Assembly (NCBI RefSeq): GCF_027857615.1
Contig: NZ_JAQIFT010000008.1
Location: forward strand, 20,598-84,597
From: Holtiella tumoricola
GTDB taxonomy: Bacteria; Bacillota; Clostridia; Lachnospirales; Cellulosilyticaceae
Direction: 5' to 3'
Length of the DNA: 64,000 nucleotides
Below are positions 53,440 through 61,933 of the stretch, piece by piece (position 1 is the stretch's first letter; every line of letters starts with the position of its first letter). The notes below the pieces were generated by a model. The model had not been told where the DNA came from. It was given only the letters and a program-made list of their open reading frames with translations, and did no database searches. The translations under genes and the position numbers were made by a program.

Positions 53440-54015
53440 ATGTCCGATTCTATCATTACAAAAAAAGCGCTTGCTAATGCCCTTAAAGATCTCATCTCTA
53501 CTAAATCTTTTGACAAAATATCTATTTCTGATATTACTAAGGCCTGTGGTCTTAATCGCCAGACCTTTTACTATCATTTTCAAGATAAATATGAATTATT
53601 AACTTGGATTTATTACACTGAAGGTTTTGCATTTGTAGTAGATGGCATTACTTTTGAAAATTGGGATCAAAAAATCCTTCTTCTTTTGGATATTATGAAG
53701 AAGGATCAGCTATTTTATTGCCATACAATAAAAAACGATAGCCAGTATTTCATGGACTATCTTTTAGAAATTACATGTGCTTTATTTAACGAAGCTATTA
53801 ATGCTTTAGATATTCATCAAAAAATACCTGAAGATCAAAAACAATTCTTCTCTGAATTCTATGCTTATGGTATTTGTGGCGTTATTCTTTCATGGGTTAA
53901 AGGAAATATGAAACAACCACCTGAAGAAATTGCCAAAAACTTTAAAAAGCTTGCTAAACATAGCGAACAGCTAGGCTACAACTTCTACCTTAAAGAACAT
54001 GAAGATTTTAGCTAA
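53440..54015 (+). CDS. TetR/AcrR family regulator, DhaS-like
   Basis: 191 residues. N-terminal helix-turn-helix (about 10-55, ISISDITKACGLNRQTFYYHFQDKYELL) with C-terminal domain of the DhaS/TetR_C type. GGAGGG precedes the ATG at 53440. It lies 450 nt upstream of the oleate hydratase gene on the same strand and could regulate it, since fatty-acid-stress genes are often under TetR control. Its 3' end overlaps the convergent small gene by 8 nt. Confidence 0.88.
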   Translation: MSDSIITKKALANALKDLISTKSFDKISISDITKACGLNRQTFYYHFQDKYELLTWIYYTEGFAFVVDGITFENWDQKILLLLDIMKKDQLFYCHTIKNDSQYFMDYLLEITCALFNEAINALDIHQKIPEDQKQFFSEFYAYGICGVILSWVKGNMKQPPEEIAKNFKKLAKHSEQLGYNFYLKEHEDFS

Positions 54016-54253
54016 GATGAAACGTCTGAATCACCCATGTTCTTAGTTCTTCCTCATTATCTGTATCAATTTGTTCCATTAACTGATTATAATAAGTATT
54101 TAATGCTTCTTTTGTTAATGGTTCTTCACTTAAATCTTTTGCTAGTTCAATCACATTACGGCAGGTTCGCTCTTTAGATTTTTGTCTATTCTTAGATAAA
54201 TGCCGAATAGCAACACTTAAAGCGACCTGCTTTAATCGATTATCTAGGCCCAT
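54008..54253 (-). CDS. Small conserved-looking protein of unknown function
   Basis: 81 residues, helical, soluble, with GGGGAG upstream of the ATG. N-terminal LKQVALSVAIRHLSKNRQKSKERTCRNVIELA is basic and the C-terminus acidic. I do not recognise a family. It converges on the TetR gene, overlapping it by 8 nt, and lies divergently from the oleate hydratase gene, so it may share that promoter region. Confidence 0.6.
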   Translation of the reverse strand: MGLDNRLKQVALSVAIRHLSKNRQKSKERTCRNVIELAKDLSEEPLTKEALNTYYNQLMEQIDTDNEEELRTWVIQTFHLS

Positions 54254-54467
54254 ATTTATCTCCCCTTTCTTAATCTACAATCAGTTTAAGACTCCCCTCA
54301 TCTAATATATATATACAGTTTTTAAGTTTTGTCTATTTCTTATACATTCTTATGAATTTGTCTAATTACCTTTTCAAATTTCTGCTCTATACTAGCCCTA
54401 TAAATGAGACATCGTTTCAAAATATCACATTATATATCACAACAATAACATGAATTGAGGTATGGGT

Positions 54468-56237
54468 ATGAACAGAAAACAACAGTTAAATAAATATCTT
54501 AAAAAACACACTAAAAAACAACCTAAAAATTATACTGGTGCACTTTTAGCATTAGGTGCAATCACTACTGCTACAGCTACTGCTGTTGTATTATCAAAGA
54601 AAAAAAACTCCTCTAAATCTAAACACGTTTCATTACCACAGTACATTGACCATAATGAACAACAAGTTTATTTTGTAGGTGGTGGCTTAGCTTCACTCGC
54701 AGGTGCTGCTTATCTTATTCGTGACTGTCACTTCCAAGGTTCTAATATACATATCTTAGAAGGTATGAAAATACTAGGTGGAAGTAATGATGGTGCCGGT
54801 AATGTTACTAATGGCTTTGTATGCCGTGGTGGTCGTATGCTTAACGAAGAAACATATGAAAACTTCTGGGAGCTTTTTGCTTCTATTCCTTCTTTAGATA
54901 TGCCTAACATGAGTGTTACAGAAGAGATTCTTAACTTTGATCATCTTCATCCAACTCATGCTCAAGCACGTCTTATTGATAAAGATGGGGTTATTCAAGA
55001 TGTAACAAGTATGGGCTTTAATACTCAAGACCGTGCACTTCTCGGAAAACTTATGATTACACCTGAAGAAAAATTAGATGATATGACTATTGAAGAATGG
55101 TTTACTAGTAGCCCACACTTTTTCACTACTAACTTCTGGTATATGTGGCAAACTACTTTCGCTTTCCAAAAATGGTCTAGCTTATTTGAATTCAAGCGTT
55201 ATATGGAACGTATGATTTTTGAATTCTCACGTATCGAAACACTAGAAGGGGTTACACGTACACCTTATAACCAATATGACTCTGTTATTTTACCATTACG
55301 TACTTACTTAGAAGGTTACGGTGTTAACTTCCGCACAGATGCAACTGTAATAGATATTGACTTTAAAGATGGCCATGGTATCACTGCATCTGCTATCCAT
55401 GTTCAAAATGCTGAAGGTGAAGAAGAAGTTATTACTTTAAATGCACAAGACCTTTGTATTATGACTAATGGATGTATGACAGATAGTGCTACTCTTGGTG
55501 ACCTTCATACACCTGCTATTTATGATCCAAGTCATCCAATTTCTGGTGAATTATGGGCAAAAGTAGCAGCTAAAAAAGAAGGCTTAGGCAATCCTGAACC
55601 ATTCTTTGGCTATCCAGATGAAACAAATTGGGAAAGCTTCACTGTAACTTGTAAAGGCAACAAGCTTCTCAAAAAAATAGAACAATTCTCTGGAAATATT
55701 CCTGGTAGTGGCGCACTTATGACATTCAAAGAATCTAACTGGCTTATGAGTATCGTTGTAGCTGCACAACCACACTTCAAAAATCAACCTGCTGACACTA
55801 CTATTTTCTGGGGCTATGGACTTTTCACTGATAAAGTAGGTAATTATGTAAAAAAACCAATGCGTGACTGTACAGGTGAAGAACTTCTTACCGAACTTAT
55901 CCATCATTTCCACTGGGAAGATGAGTTAGATGGACTTATGGAAGACGTTGTTAATGTTATTCCATGTATGATGCCTTACATCGACTCTCAATTCCAACCT
56001 CGTAAAATGTCAGATCGTCCAAAAGTTGTACCTGAAGGCTCTACTAACTTTGCAATGATTAGCCAATTCGTTGAAATTCCTGAAGATATGGTATTTACAG
56101 AAGAATACTCTGTACGTGCTGCAAGAATGGCAATCTATAAATTAATGGGGGTAAAAAACAAACAAATTTGTCCTGTTACACCATTTAAAAAAGATAAAAA
56201 AGTCCTTCTTCAAGCGTTAAAAACTTCTTATAGATAA
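54468..56237 (+). CDS. ohyA: Oleate hydratase with N-terminal membrane segment
   Basis: 589-residue FAD-binding oleate hydratase that adds water to the cis-9 double bond of unsaturated fatty acids, giving 10-hydroxy products and detoxifying them. FAD motif YFVGGGLASLAGAAYLIRD (about 68-86), then ILEGMKILGGSNDGAG and GFVCRGGRMLNEETYENFWELF match the family. Unlike typical members, the first 45 residues are basic and followed by a hydrophobic helix (about 22-43, TGALLALGAITTATATAVVLS), probably a membrane anchor. The ATG at 54468 is chosen because GAGG lies seven nt upstream; 54462 is too close. A TetR gene lies upstream. Confidence 0.92.
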   Translation: MNRKQQLNKYLKKHTKKQPKNYTGALLALGAITTATATAVVLSKKKNSSKSKHVSLPQYIDHNEQQVYFVGGGLASLAGAAYLIRDCHFQGSNIHILEGMKILGGSNDGAGNVTNGFVCRGGRMLNEETYENFWELFASIPSLDMPNMSVTEEILNFDHLHPTHAQARLIDKDGVIQDVTSMGFNTQDRALLGKLMITPEEKLDDMTIEEWFTSSPHFFTTNFWYMWQTTFAFQKWSSLFEFKRYMERMIFEFSRIETLEGVTRTPYNQYDSVILPLRTYLEGYGVNFRTDATVIDIDFKDGHGITASAIHVQNAEGEEEVITLNAQDLCIMTNGCMTDSATLGDLHTPAIYDPSHPISGELWAKVAAKKEGLGNPEPFFGYPDETNWESFTVTCKGNKLLKKIEQFSGNIPGSGALMTFKESNWLMSIVVAAQPHFKNQPADTTIFWGYGLFTDKVGNYVKKPMRDCTGEELLTELIHHFHWEDELDGLMEDVVNVIPCMMPYIDSQFQPRKMSDRPKVVPEGSTNFAMISQFVEIPEDMVFTEEYSVRAARMAIYKLMGVKNKQICPVTPFKKDKKVLLQALKTSYR

Positions 56238-56249
56238 ATTAGTTTAATA

Positions 56250-56296
56250 AAATCGTGTTACCCCTATTCTATAACTTCTTTGGGTAACACGCTTTT
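56250..56296. terminator. Terminator between ohyA and the DUF4932 gene
   Basis: CGTGTTACCC and GGGTAACACG arms with an 18-nt loop, followed by CTTTTT on the plus strand. The two genes converge here. Confidence 0.8.
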
Positions 56297-56306
56297 TGAG
56301 TTTTAT

Positions 56307-57986
56307 CTACTTATATTTCCAAGTCTTTTCATCCTTAAGATAATTATCTTGTGCAATAATTTCTTCATTTTTTGCAACTACATAATCTGTCATACCATGA
56401 TTAACAGAATTTATATTCAAGATATCTATAGCTTCTTGAGCTGTATAGATAAGAAGTGATTTTGCTTCATTATTAGGATGTGGCAGTACACTTATAAGAC
56501 GTAAATTATTTCCACTATATATTTGATCTGCAACAATTTTATCCTTTGTTATTTTAAATGGAAGCTTTGTCTCATATGCTTTTAACCATAAGTTTCCCTC
56601 TACAGTCCCATAAGCAATGATATTCTTATCACTTAAGTCCATTTGTAGTGCTTCCTTATCTATTATAGCTGTTGCCTGTATACCAAGTTTATGGGTTAAT
56701 AAATTTACTATTGCCATACAATACTCTGTAATTTTCTCTTGTACCAAAGTATTTTCTTGACTAGGTATAATAATAACTGTTTCACCATCTATTTGTAAGG
56801 CTGCATTAATAGGCCCTTCAAATGGCATTGTATAAAAACTTGAATCTAACTCCTGAAGATTTAACTCATTAAGTAATTTAACAATTTCAGGATAAAAAGC
56901 ATTAAAATCTTTATATTCTTTTCTATTTTGTTCATAACTTGCTATTTTGTCAGATAATAATTCTATATAGAAAAATCCTTGTCTTTTTTCATCTTTTATT
57001 GCTTTTTCATAAGCTTCTTGGCCACTTTCATATAAAGTACGTCTTGCTGTAATCGTGCGGATCAGATGCTCATTTAACGCTGTTTCCCAGTTTGAATACG
57101 CTAGTCTTTCCATTTTAACTGCAATAGGTGCAAAAAGTGCATCTGACTGAGTAAATTGATTTTGAAATACCTCTGTCAAAGGATTAATAAAAGAATGACT
57201 AAATTCATGCCATACAAGGTAGTCAAAACTTTGTTTGTCACCAAATACTGGAATACCTTCTACTACATCTACAGGTCCTAGAATACTATAAATATCATTT
57301 TTCCCTTCTGCATCAGTTAATCTTGGTCCAAATCCCCCACCTCTATGTAAAGGTGCTAATATAATATTATAGCTATTATTGTGTATATTGTAGTACTCTT
57401 CTAACTCAGTAATATAACTTTCTTTTTCAAGTACTTGACTTACTTGTTCAATCATCTGCCTATAAAATGATTCATGCTCTAAATAAAACTTTTGAAAATT
57501 TGTATCTGCTGCAAACTGCTTAAGCATACTTGCAAAACTTTTAAGTTGTTCCATACTTCCTGCTCTTAAGACTAGCTTTTCATCTAATTCTTTATTCTCG
57601 TCTAGTTCAAATGCATTTGTTAAATATAACATCATCGTTGGTGGTGCATCATAGCTAAATCCCTTCATACTCATCTTACTAAATAAAGTTACAGCTGGAT
57701 GTGATGCAAATGTTGAAAACTGATCTAAAACGTCTTGCCTATAAGTGAAATCAAGGTCTGTCATTAATCCAAAATTTTGATTATATGTACTAAGTATTTG
57801 AACCACTGAAAGTAACTCTATACGTGGGTCAATAGATACATTGATTCCGTTTACTGTTGCTTGTACCGGCTGTAACAGATCTATCTGCTCTTTTGACTTT
57901 GCACTCAAACTCCCACTACTTAAAAATACTGTACATAACACAATGAAGCACAAGTAAGCTACATTTTTTCTTTCTAACCTATTCAT
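56307..57986 (-). CDS. Secreted DUF4932 protein, putative zinc metalloprotease
   Basis: 559 residues with a signal peptide (about 8-29) and a DUF4932-type domain over most of the length. Landmarks are PRIELLSVVQILS, HPAVTLFSKMSMKGFSYDAPP and the metal-binding motif WHEFSHSFINP (about residues 255-265), an HExxH that suggests a gluzincin-like metalloprotease. The C-terminal part (about 410-559) looks like a separate alpha/beta domain. Substrate unknown. No partner gene lies adjacent. The 190-nt gap to the lplA gene and its terminator indicate a separate transcript. Confidence 0.8.
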   Translation of the reverse strand: MNRLERKNVAYLCFIVLCTVFLSSGSLSAKSKEQIDLLQPVQATVNGINVSIDPRIELLSVVQILSTYNQNFGLMTDLDFTYRQDVLDQFSTFASHPAVTLFSKMSMKGFSYDAPPTMMLYLTNAFELDENKELDEKLVLRAGSMEQLKSFASMLKQFAADTNFQKFYLEHESFYRQMIEQVSQVLEKESYITELEEYYNIHNNSYNIILAPLHRGGGFGPRLTDAEGKNDIYSILGPVDVVEGIPVFGDKQSFDYLVWHEFSHSFINPLTEVFQNQFTQSDALFAPIAVKMERLAYSNWETALNEHLIRTITARRTLYESGQEAYEKAIKDEKRQGFFYIELLSDKIASYEQNRKEYKDFNAFYPEIVKLLNELNLQELDSSFYTMPFEGPINAALQIDGETVIIIPSQENTLVQEKITEYCMAIVNLLTHKLGIQATAIIDKEALQMDLSDKNIIAYGTVEGNLWLKAYETKLPFKITKDKIVADQIYSGNNLRLISVLPHPNNEAKSLLIYTAQEAIDILNINSVNHGMTDYVVAKNEEIIAQDNYLKDEKTWKYK

Positions 57987-58143
57987 ACTATCCCTTCTTC
58001 CTTTTTCATTTTATTTCTCCATATAGATATACGTTTTTCACTTTAAGAAGTTGGAACTTATTTTTATACCATTATTTAATTTTAATAATTTATTATCGAT
58101 ATATATAATCTAAAAAGCTCTTCTTCTTCTTTCTAAGAATAGA

Positions 58144-58176
58144 CAAAAAAATAGGAAGCTCTGAAGCTCCCTATTC
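58144..58176 (-). terminator. Terminator of the ahpD-lpd-lplA operon
   Basis: On the minus strand AATAGGGAGCTTC pairs with GAGCTTCCTATT (one bulge), followed by TTTTTTTG. Confidence 0.85.
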
Positions 58177-58181
58177 TCTGC

Positions 58182-59099
58182 TTAAATGACTTGTTTTAAA
58201 ATATTCTTTATGACTTCTTCATCCATATATTGACCTATAATTTTTTGTTTTATGATCTCTATAGGTAATGTTTCTAATAGATCAGAATACACCTGTACTT
58301 CGTCAATACATCCGTCTTTAACTTGTAAAGCTACTTGTACTAATCCTTTTGATGTACGTTCTTCTACTAAAACATCAAATTTTGGTGTTTCACCATAAAT
58401 CCATTTCTCATCTTCATAACTTTCAAATTTCTTTGGTTTATAACTGGCCCTATTTATTGCTTTAACACTATCTAATTCTCCATAGACATTTTCAAAAGCA
58501 TTTATAAGATATTCTTTTAAATTTTCTAATGTTATGTGTGGATTAAGCTCTTTTAAGTTAATCACTCTGCTTCTAACAGACTGAATCCCTTTAGACTCCA
58601 TCTTCAATTTAGAAGGTGTTAATACTTTCTGTAAGTACTTGAAGTCTACATCAAACATCAATGTTCCATGATGAAAATAATATTCATCGTCTTCATAAAA
58701 TGCATGACCTGAAAACTTCCTTCCATCTGCTAGTAAATCATTACGTCCTGAATAGCTAATCTCTACTTCAAAAAAGCTAATAGCTTGTTTTAATACCTCT
58801 AACTGTTTTCCTAAATTACTATTTTTCTTTTTCGTTATGAATGTAAAATTAAGATTCCCAATATCATGGAATACTGCTCCACCGCCAGAAATACGTCTAG
58901 CAAGGTATATCTTTTCTTCTCTTAAATAATCTAAGTTACACTCTAACCAAGGATTTTGATTTCTTCCAATAACAACTGTCTTTTCATTTTGCCAGAGATA
59001 TAAAATGGTATCTTCATCATCCACTGAATAGAGTAATTCTTCTTCTAGTGCTAGGTTATAGTAAGGATTAAATTCTTCGGAAATAATGACTTTATTCAT
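58182..59099 (-). CDS. lplA: Lipoate-protein ligase
   Basis: 305-residue ligase that activates free lipoate with ATP and attaches it to a lipoyl-domain lysine. The N-terminal catalytic domain shows NPYYNLALEE, then VVIGRNQNPWLECN, RRISGGGAVFHDIGNLNF and the Lys of GRNDLLADGRKFSGHA; the C-terminal accessory domain is present. Its start overlaps the end of lpd by 8 nt. The obvious local substrate is the lipoyl domain at the N-terminus of that Lpd. No lipoate-dependent dehydrogenase complex genes lie in the window. Confidence 0.93.
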   Translation of the reverse strand: MNKVIISEEFNPYYNLALEEELLYSVDDEDTILYLWQNEKTVVIGRNQNPWLECNLDYLREEKIYLARRISGGGAVFHDIGNLNFTFITKKKNSNLGKQLEVLKQAISFFEVEISYSGRNDLLADGRKFSGHAFYEDDEYYFHHGTLMFDVDFKYLQKVLTPSKLKMESKGIQSVRSRVINLKELNPHITLENLKEYLINAFENVYGELDSVKAINRASYKPKKFESYEDEKWIYGETPKFDVLVEERTSKGLVQVALQVKDGCIDEVQVYSDLLETLPIEIIKQKIIGQYMDEEVIKNILKQVI

Positions 59100-60807
59100 G
59101 GAAATGTAATGCTCCTATTCCCAGCCCAAGTGTACATTCATGAATCACTTCACCTGTAGTTGGATGGGCAAAAATAGTTTCTATAATTTGCTCTTCCTCT
59201 AACCCATTTTGAATAATCAATGTTAGGCTACTGATTAAAGTTGATGCATCCACACCTATTATAGAAGCACCTATTACTTTATTGGTTTGTACATCCTTAA
59301 TCATCTTAATAAATCCTTTTTCTTCTCCCATTGTTAATGCTTTTCCATTAGCAGCAAATGGGAACTTACTTACTTTAATATCTATTCCTTTTTCTTTTGC
59401 TTGTGCCTCACTTAATCCTACACTTGCTATTTCTGGTGAAGTAAAAATCACGTTAGGAACATTCTGACTAGAAAATGTTTTCTTCTCTCCAAGTATCTGA
59501 TCAACGACGATCATCCCTTGATGTGAAGCTGCATGAGCCAATTGAATTCTATTATTTACATCACCAATGGCATAGATATGTTCTATGTTTGTTTGAAGGT
59601 ATTCATCTGTTTTAATACCTCTACCATTTTCTAGAAGTTGTACACCTGCTTTTTCTAAGTCTAAACCTTCTATATTAGGCTCTCTACCTATTGCAACAAG
59701 TACTTTCTCGGATACAATATATTTTTCTGCTCCATCCTTTTCAAATACAACGATTGCTTCTTTTCCTTCTGTCATTTCAACTTTTTTAACTTTTGAGTGG
59801 GTATATATATCAATGCCTTTTTCCTTAGCGCTTCTAGTTATTTCTTCAGATATTTCTTCCTCTACCATTGTTAAAACTCTTGGCATATATTCAACAACTT
59901 TTACTTTCACACCAAACTGTGCATAGATAAATGCAAATTCCATACCTATAACACCACCACCAATAATCGTCATTGATTTTGGCAGCTCTTTTAAGTCTAA
60001 TGCGGTTGTACTATTCAAGATACATGGTAAATCCATTCCTGGAATATTTATCTTTGAAATTTTTGAACCTGTAGCAATAATAATATCTTTAGATTGAATA
60101 GTAATTTCATCTCTTCCAGATTGGACAAAAACTGTTTTTTGATCTATAAACTTACCTGTTCCTCTTATATGCTTAATATTGTTTGCTTGAAGTAAATAAT
60201 CGATTCCACCTACTAGCGTTTCTTTAATTTGATCTTTACGCTTAATTACTTTCTCCATATTAACCCTTGCATTCTCACAGCTAAGGCCAAAATCTTCTGC
60301 ATGTGTTAAGTGATGATATACTTCTGCTGATTTCACAAGTGATTTGGTTGGAATACATCCTACATTAAGGCAGGTTCCCCCTAGATTCTCTTTTTCAATC
60401 AGTATAACTTTTAAACCTTTTTTAGCAGCATAAATTGCTGCAACATAACCACCTGGTCCACCACCAATAATAGTTACATCAGCTTCAATATTTTCTTTCT
60501 TTCCTTTCATCATACTGCCTAGATAATCAAAGCTTGTTTTTGGAGCTGCTTTTTCTACAGTTTCTTTTTCTATAGCATCTCCTTCTAGTTTTATAAGTAG
60601 ATCCCCAATGCTTACTTCTTGCCCCTCTTGAACACATATATCTATTACTTTGCCACTTGATAAACTCTTTACTGGTGTATTACCTTTCTTACTTTCTATC
60701 TGCATTAATATTTGGCCTTCTTCTACAACTTTTCCTTTTTCTATACTAAGTTTACCTACTATTCCACTTTTGCTGTGACCGTTAAGCTTTTCAAGTTTTA
60801 TGTCCAT
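59092..60807 (-). CDS. lpd: Dihydrolipoamide dehydrogenase with N-terminal lipoyl domain
   Basis: 571 residues. N-terminal lipoyl domain (1-76, modifiable Lys41 in MQIESKKGN), a short linker, then the flavoprotein: FAD motif GGGPGGYVAAIYAAKKG, redox pair Cys146/Cys151 in GGTCLNVGCIPTK, NAD-binding GGGVIGMEFAF and catalytic His in HAHPTTGE-like FAHPTTGEVIHE. It reoxidises dihydrolipoyl groups with NAD. A fused lipoyl arm lets it deliver electrons directly. Flanked by an AhpD-like gene and lplA rather than E1/E2 genes, which suggests a role in peroxide or disulfide reduction through AhpD. Confidence 0.94.
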   Translation of the reverse strand: MDIKLEKLNGHSKSGIVGKLSIEKGKVVEEGQILMQIESKKGNTPVKSLSSGKVIDICVQEGQEVSIGDLLIKLEGDAIEKETVEKAAPKTSFDYLGSMMKGKKENIEADVTIIGGGPGGYVAAIYAAKKGLKVILIEKENLGGTCLNVGCIPTKSLVKSAEVYHHLTHAEDFGLSCENARVNMEKVIKRKDQIKETLVGGIDYLLQANNIKHIRGTGKFIDQKTVFVQSGRDEITIQSKDIIIATGSKISKINIPGMDLPCILNSTTALDLKELPKSMTIIGGGVIGMEFAFIYAQFGVKVKVVEYMPRVLTMVEEEISEEITRSAKEKGIDIYTHSKVKKVEMTEGKEAIVVFEKDGAEKYIVSEKVLVAIGREPNIEGLDLEKAGVQLLENGRGIKTDEYLQTNIEHIYAIGDVNNRIQLAHAASHQGMIVVDQILGEKKTFSSQNVPNVIFTSPEIASVGLSEAQAKEKGIDIKVSKFPFAANGKALTMGEEKGFIKMIKDVQTNKVIGASIIGVDASTLISSLTLIIQNGLEEEQIIETIFAHPTTGEVIHECTLGLGIGALHFHE

Positions 60808-60824
60808 TGTAATCCTCCTATATT

Positions 60825-60870
60825 AAAAGGCTAATGCTCTATTGAATACTCAATAAATACCTTAGCCTTC
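60825..60870 (-). terminator. Internal hairpin between ahpD and lpd
   Basis: AAGGCTAA pairs with TTAGCCTT, with inner TATTGA/TCAATA pairing, followed by TTAATAT on the minus strand. It probably reduces read-through from ahpD into lpd, giving more AhpD than Lpd. Confidence 0.6.
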
Positions 60871-60879
60871 ATTCACTAT

Positions 60880-61233
60880 CTATTTAAAATCTTTTTCAAA
60901 TTCATCTAATGAATCTTTTAATAAAGTTACGCTATATGCCATGCTTGGGCCACCACCGAAAGCTACAGCAACCATTGCTGCTTCCATAATCTCAGCTCTT
61001 GTTGCGCCTGCTTCTAAAGCTTTATATACATGGAATACAATACAATATTCGCAGCGGTTATATGCTGCAATTGCAACACTGATTAACTCTTTTGTTTTTG
61101 TTTCTAAGCTTCCTGGTGCATAAGTTGTACCTAATAAGTTCATGAAAGCACCTACATGCTCACTATTGGTTTGACCTAATCCTTCAAGGCCCCCCATAAA
61201 ATCATTTAACATTTGTCTTGGATCTTTTTTCAT
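60880..61233 (-). CDS. AhpD-like carboxymuconolactone decarboxylase family protein
   Basis: 117-residue protein with the AhpD core motif CxxCxxxH (Cys61, Cys64, His68 in RCEYCIVFHVYKA) and the following GATRAEIMEAAMVAVAFGGGP helix. AhpD-type proteins use this thiol pair to reduce peroxides or partner peroxidase AhpC, and are re-reduced by lipoyl groups and dihydrolipoamide dehydrogenase, as described in Mycobacterium. No AhpC gene is nearby. GAGGAGG precedes the ATG. First gene of the ahpD-lpd-lplA operon, with a MarR-type palindrome in its promoter. Confidence 0.88.
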   Translation of the reverse strand: MKKDPRQMLNDFMGGLEGLGQTNSEHVGAFMNLLGTTYAPGSLETKTKELISVAIAAYNRCEYCIVFHVYKALEAGATRAEIMEAAMVAVAFGGGPSMAYSVTLLKDSLDEFEKDFK

Positions 61234-61286
61234 TACTTATACCCTCCTCATTTAAAAACATTACTGTATTAATATTTAACATATTA

Positions 61287-61306
61287 ATACTTAGCATGTT
61301 AAGTAT
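61287..61306. promoter_or_regulatory. MarR-type operator upstream of ahpD
   Basis: ATACTTAGCATGTTAAGTAT is a 20-bp palindrome with a single mismatched pair in the arms. It overlaps a candidate minus-strand -35 (TTAACA, 17-nt spacer, TTAAAT) of the ahpD operon. Size and position suit the MarR-family protein encoded just upstream. Confidence 0.6.
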
Positions 61307-61318
61307 TTGGTAATTAAA

Positions 61319-61366
61319 ATGCTAACATATATTTTATGTAAAATCAATATGTTAGCATAATTTTTT
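61319..61366. terminator. Terminator after marR
   Basis: Perfect 12-bp stem ATGCTAACATAT/ATATGTTAGCAT with T-rich flanks both sides, between marR and the ahpD promoter. Its arms also resemble the MarR-type half-sites. Confidence 0.7.
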
Positions 61367-61370
61367 ACTA

Positions 61371-61793
61371 TTATTTAATATTATTAATCATTTTTTCCAT
61401 TACTTGAATAAAAACTTCCAGTTCTTCTTTACCTACTGCATTTGTAATATCAGTTGAAAACTGCTCTCCTATAGGAATCAACTTTTCTCTTAGTTCATTA
61501 CCTTTTTGTGTTAAAACTAAGGTACTTATACGCCTATCATTGGCATCCTTTTCTCGTATAACAAGTTCATTCTTTTCCATTCTATCTATAAGTCTTGCTA
61601 CAGATGGCTCAGTTGTACTAATCTTATCCGCTAACTCTCTTTGAGTTAATCCTTTTATTTCCCCTATATAATAAATCGCAATCCATTGAACTCTTGTAAT
61701 ATTATATACTTCTAACCTTTTTTCAAAGGCTTGTGCTAATGCCTTCGCACCTCTGCTTGTTATAATACCAATACAATCATCTAAATTAAACAT
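61371..61793 (-). CDS. MarR family transcriptional regulator
   Basis: 140-residue winged-helix dimer: helix-turn-helix LTQRELADKISTTEPSVARLIDRMEKNELV (long motif; about residues 50-79) and wing RRISTLVLTQKG. No obvious Cys redox sensor pair is present. It is upstream of, and in the same direction as, ahpD-lpd-lplA, and the palindrome between them suggests it represses that operon. A GGGAG site precedes the ATG. Confidence 0.9.
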   Translation of the reverse strand: MFNLDDCIGIITSRGAKALAQAFEKRLEVYNITRVQWIAIYYIGEIKGLTQRELADKISTTEPSVARLIDRMEKNELVIREKDANDRRISTLVLTQKGNELREKLIPIGEQFSTDITNAVGKEELEVFIQVMEKMINNIK

Positions 61794-61933
61794 GCCTGTC
61801 TCCCTACTATTTCCTACATTTAAATCACTTTTAATTATTATATCTTATTTATAATCACTTTGAAATAGTAAGCTATTTAATACTTATTTTATAAGCTCTT
61901 ATCTGTATTATATAGGCATCTCTTAATGAAACT

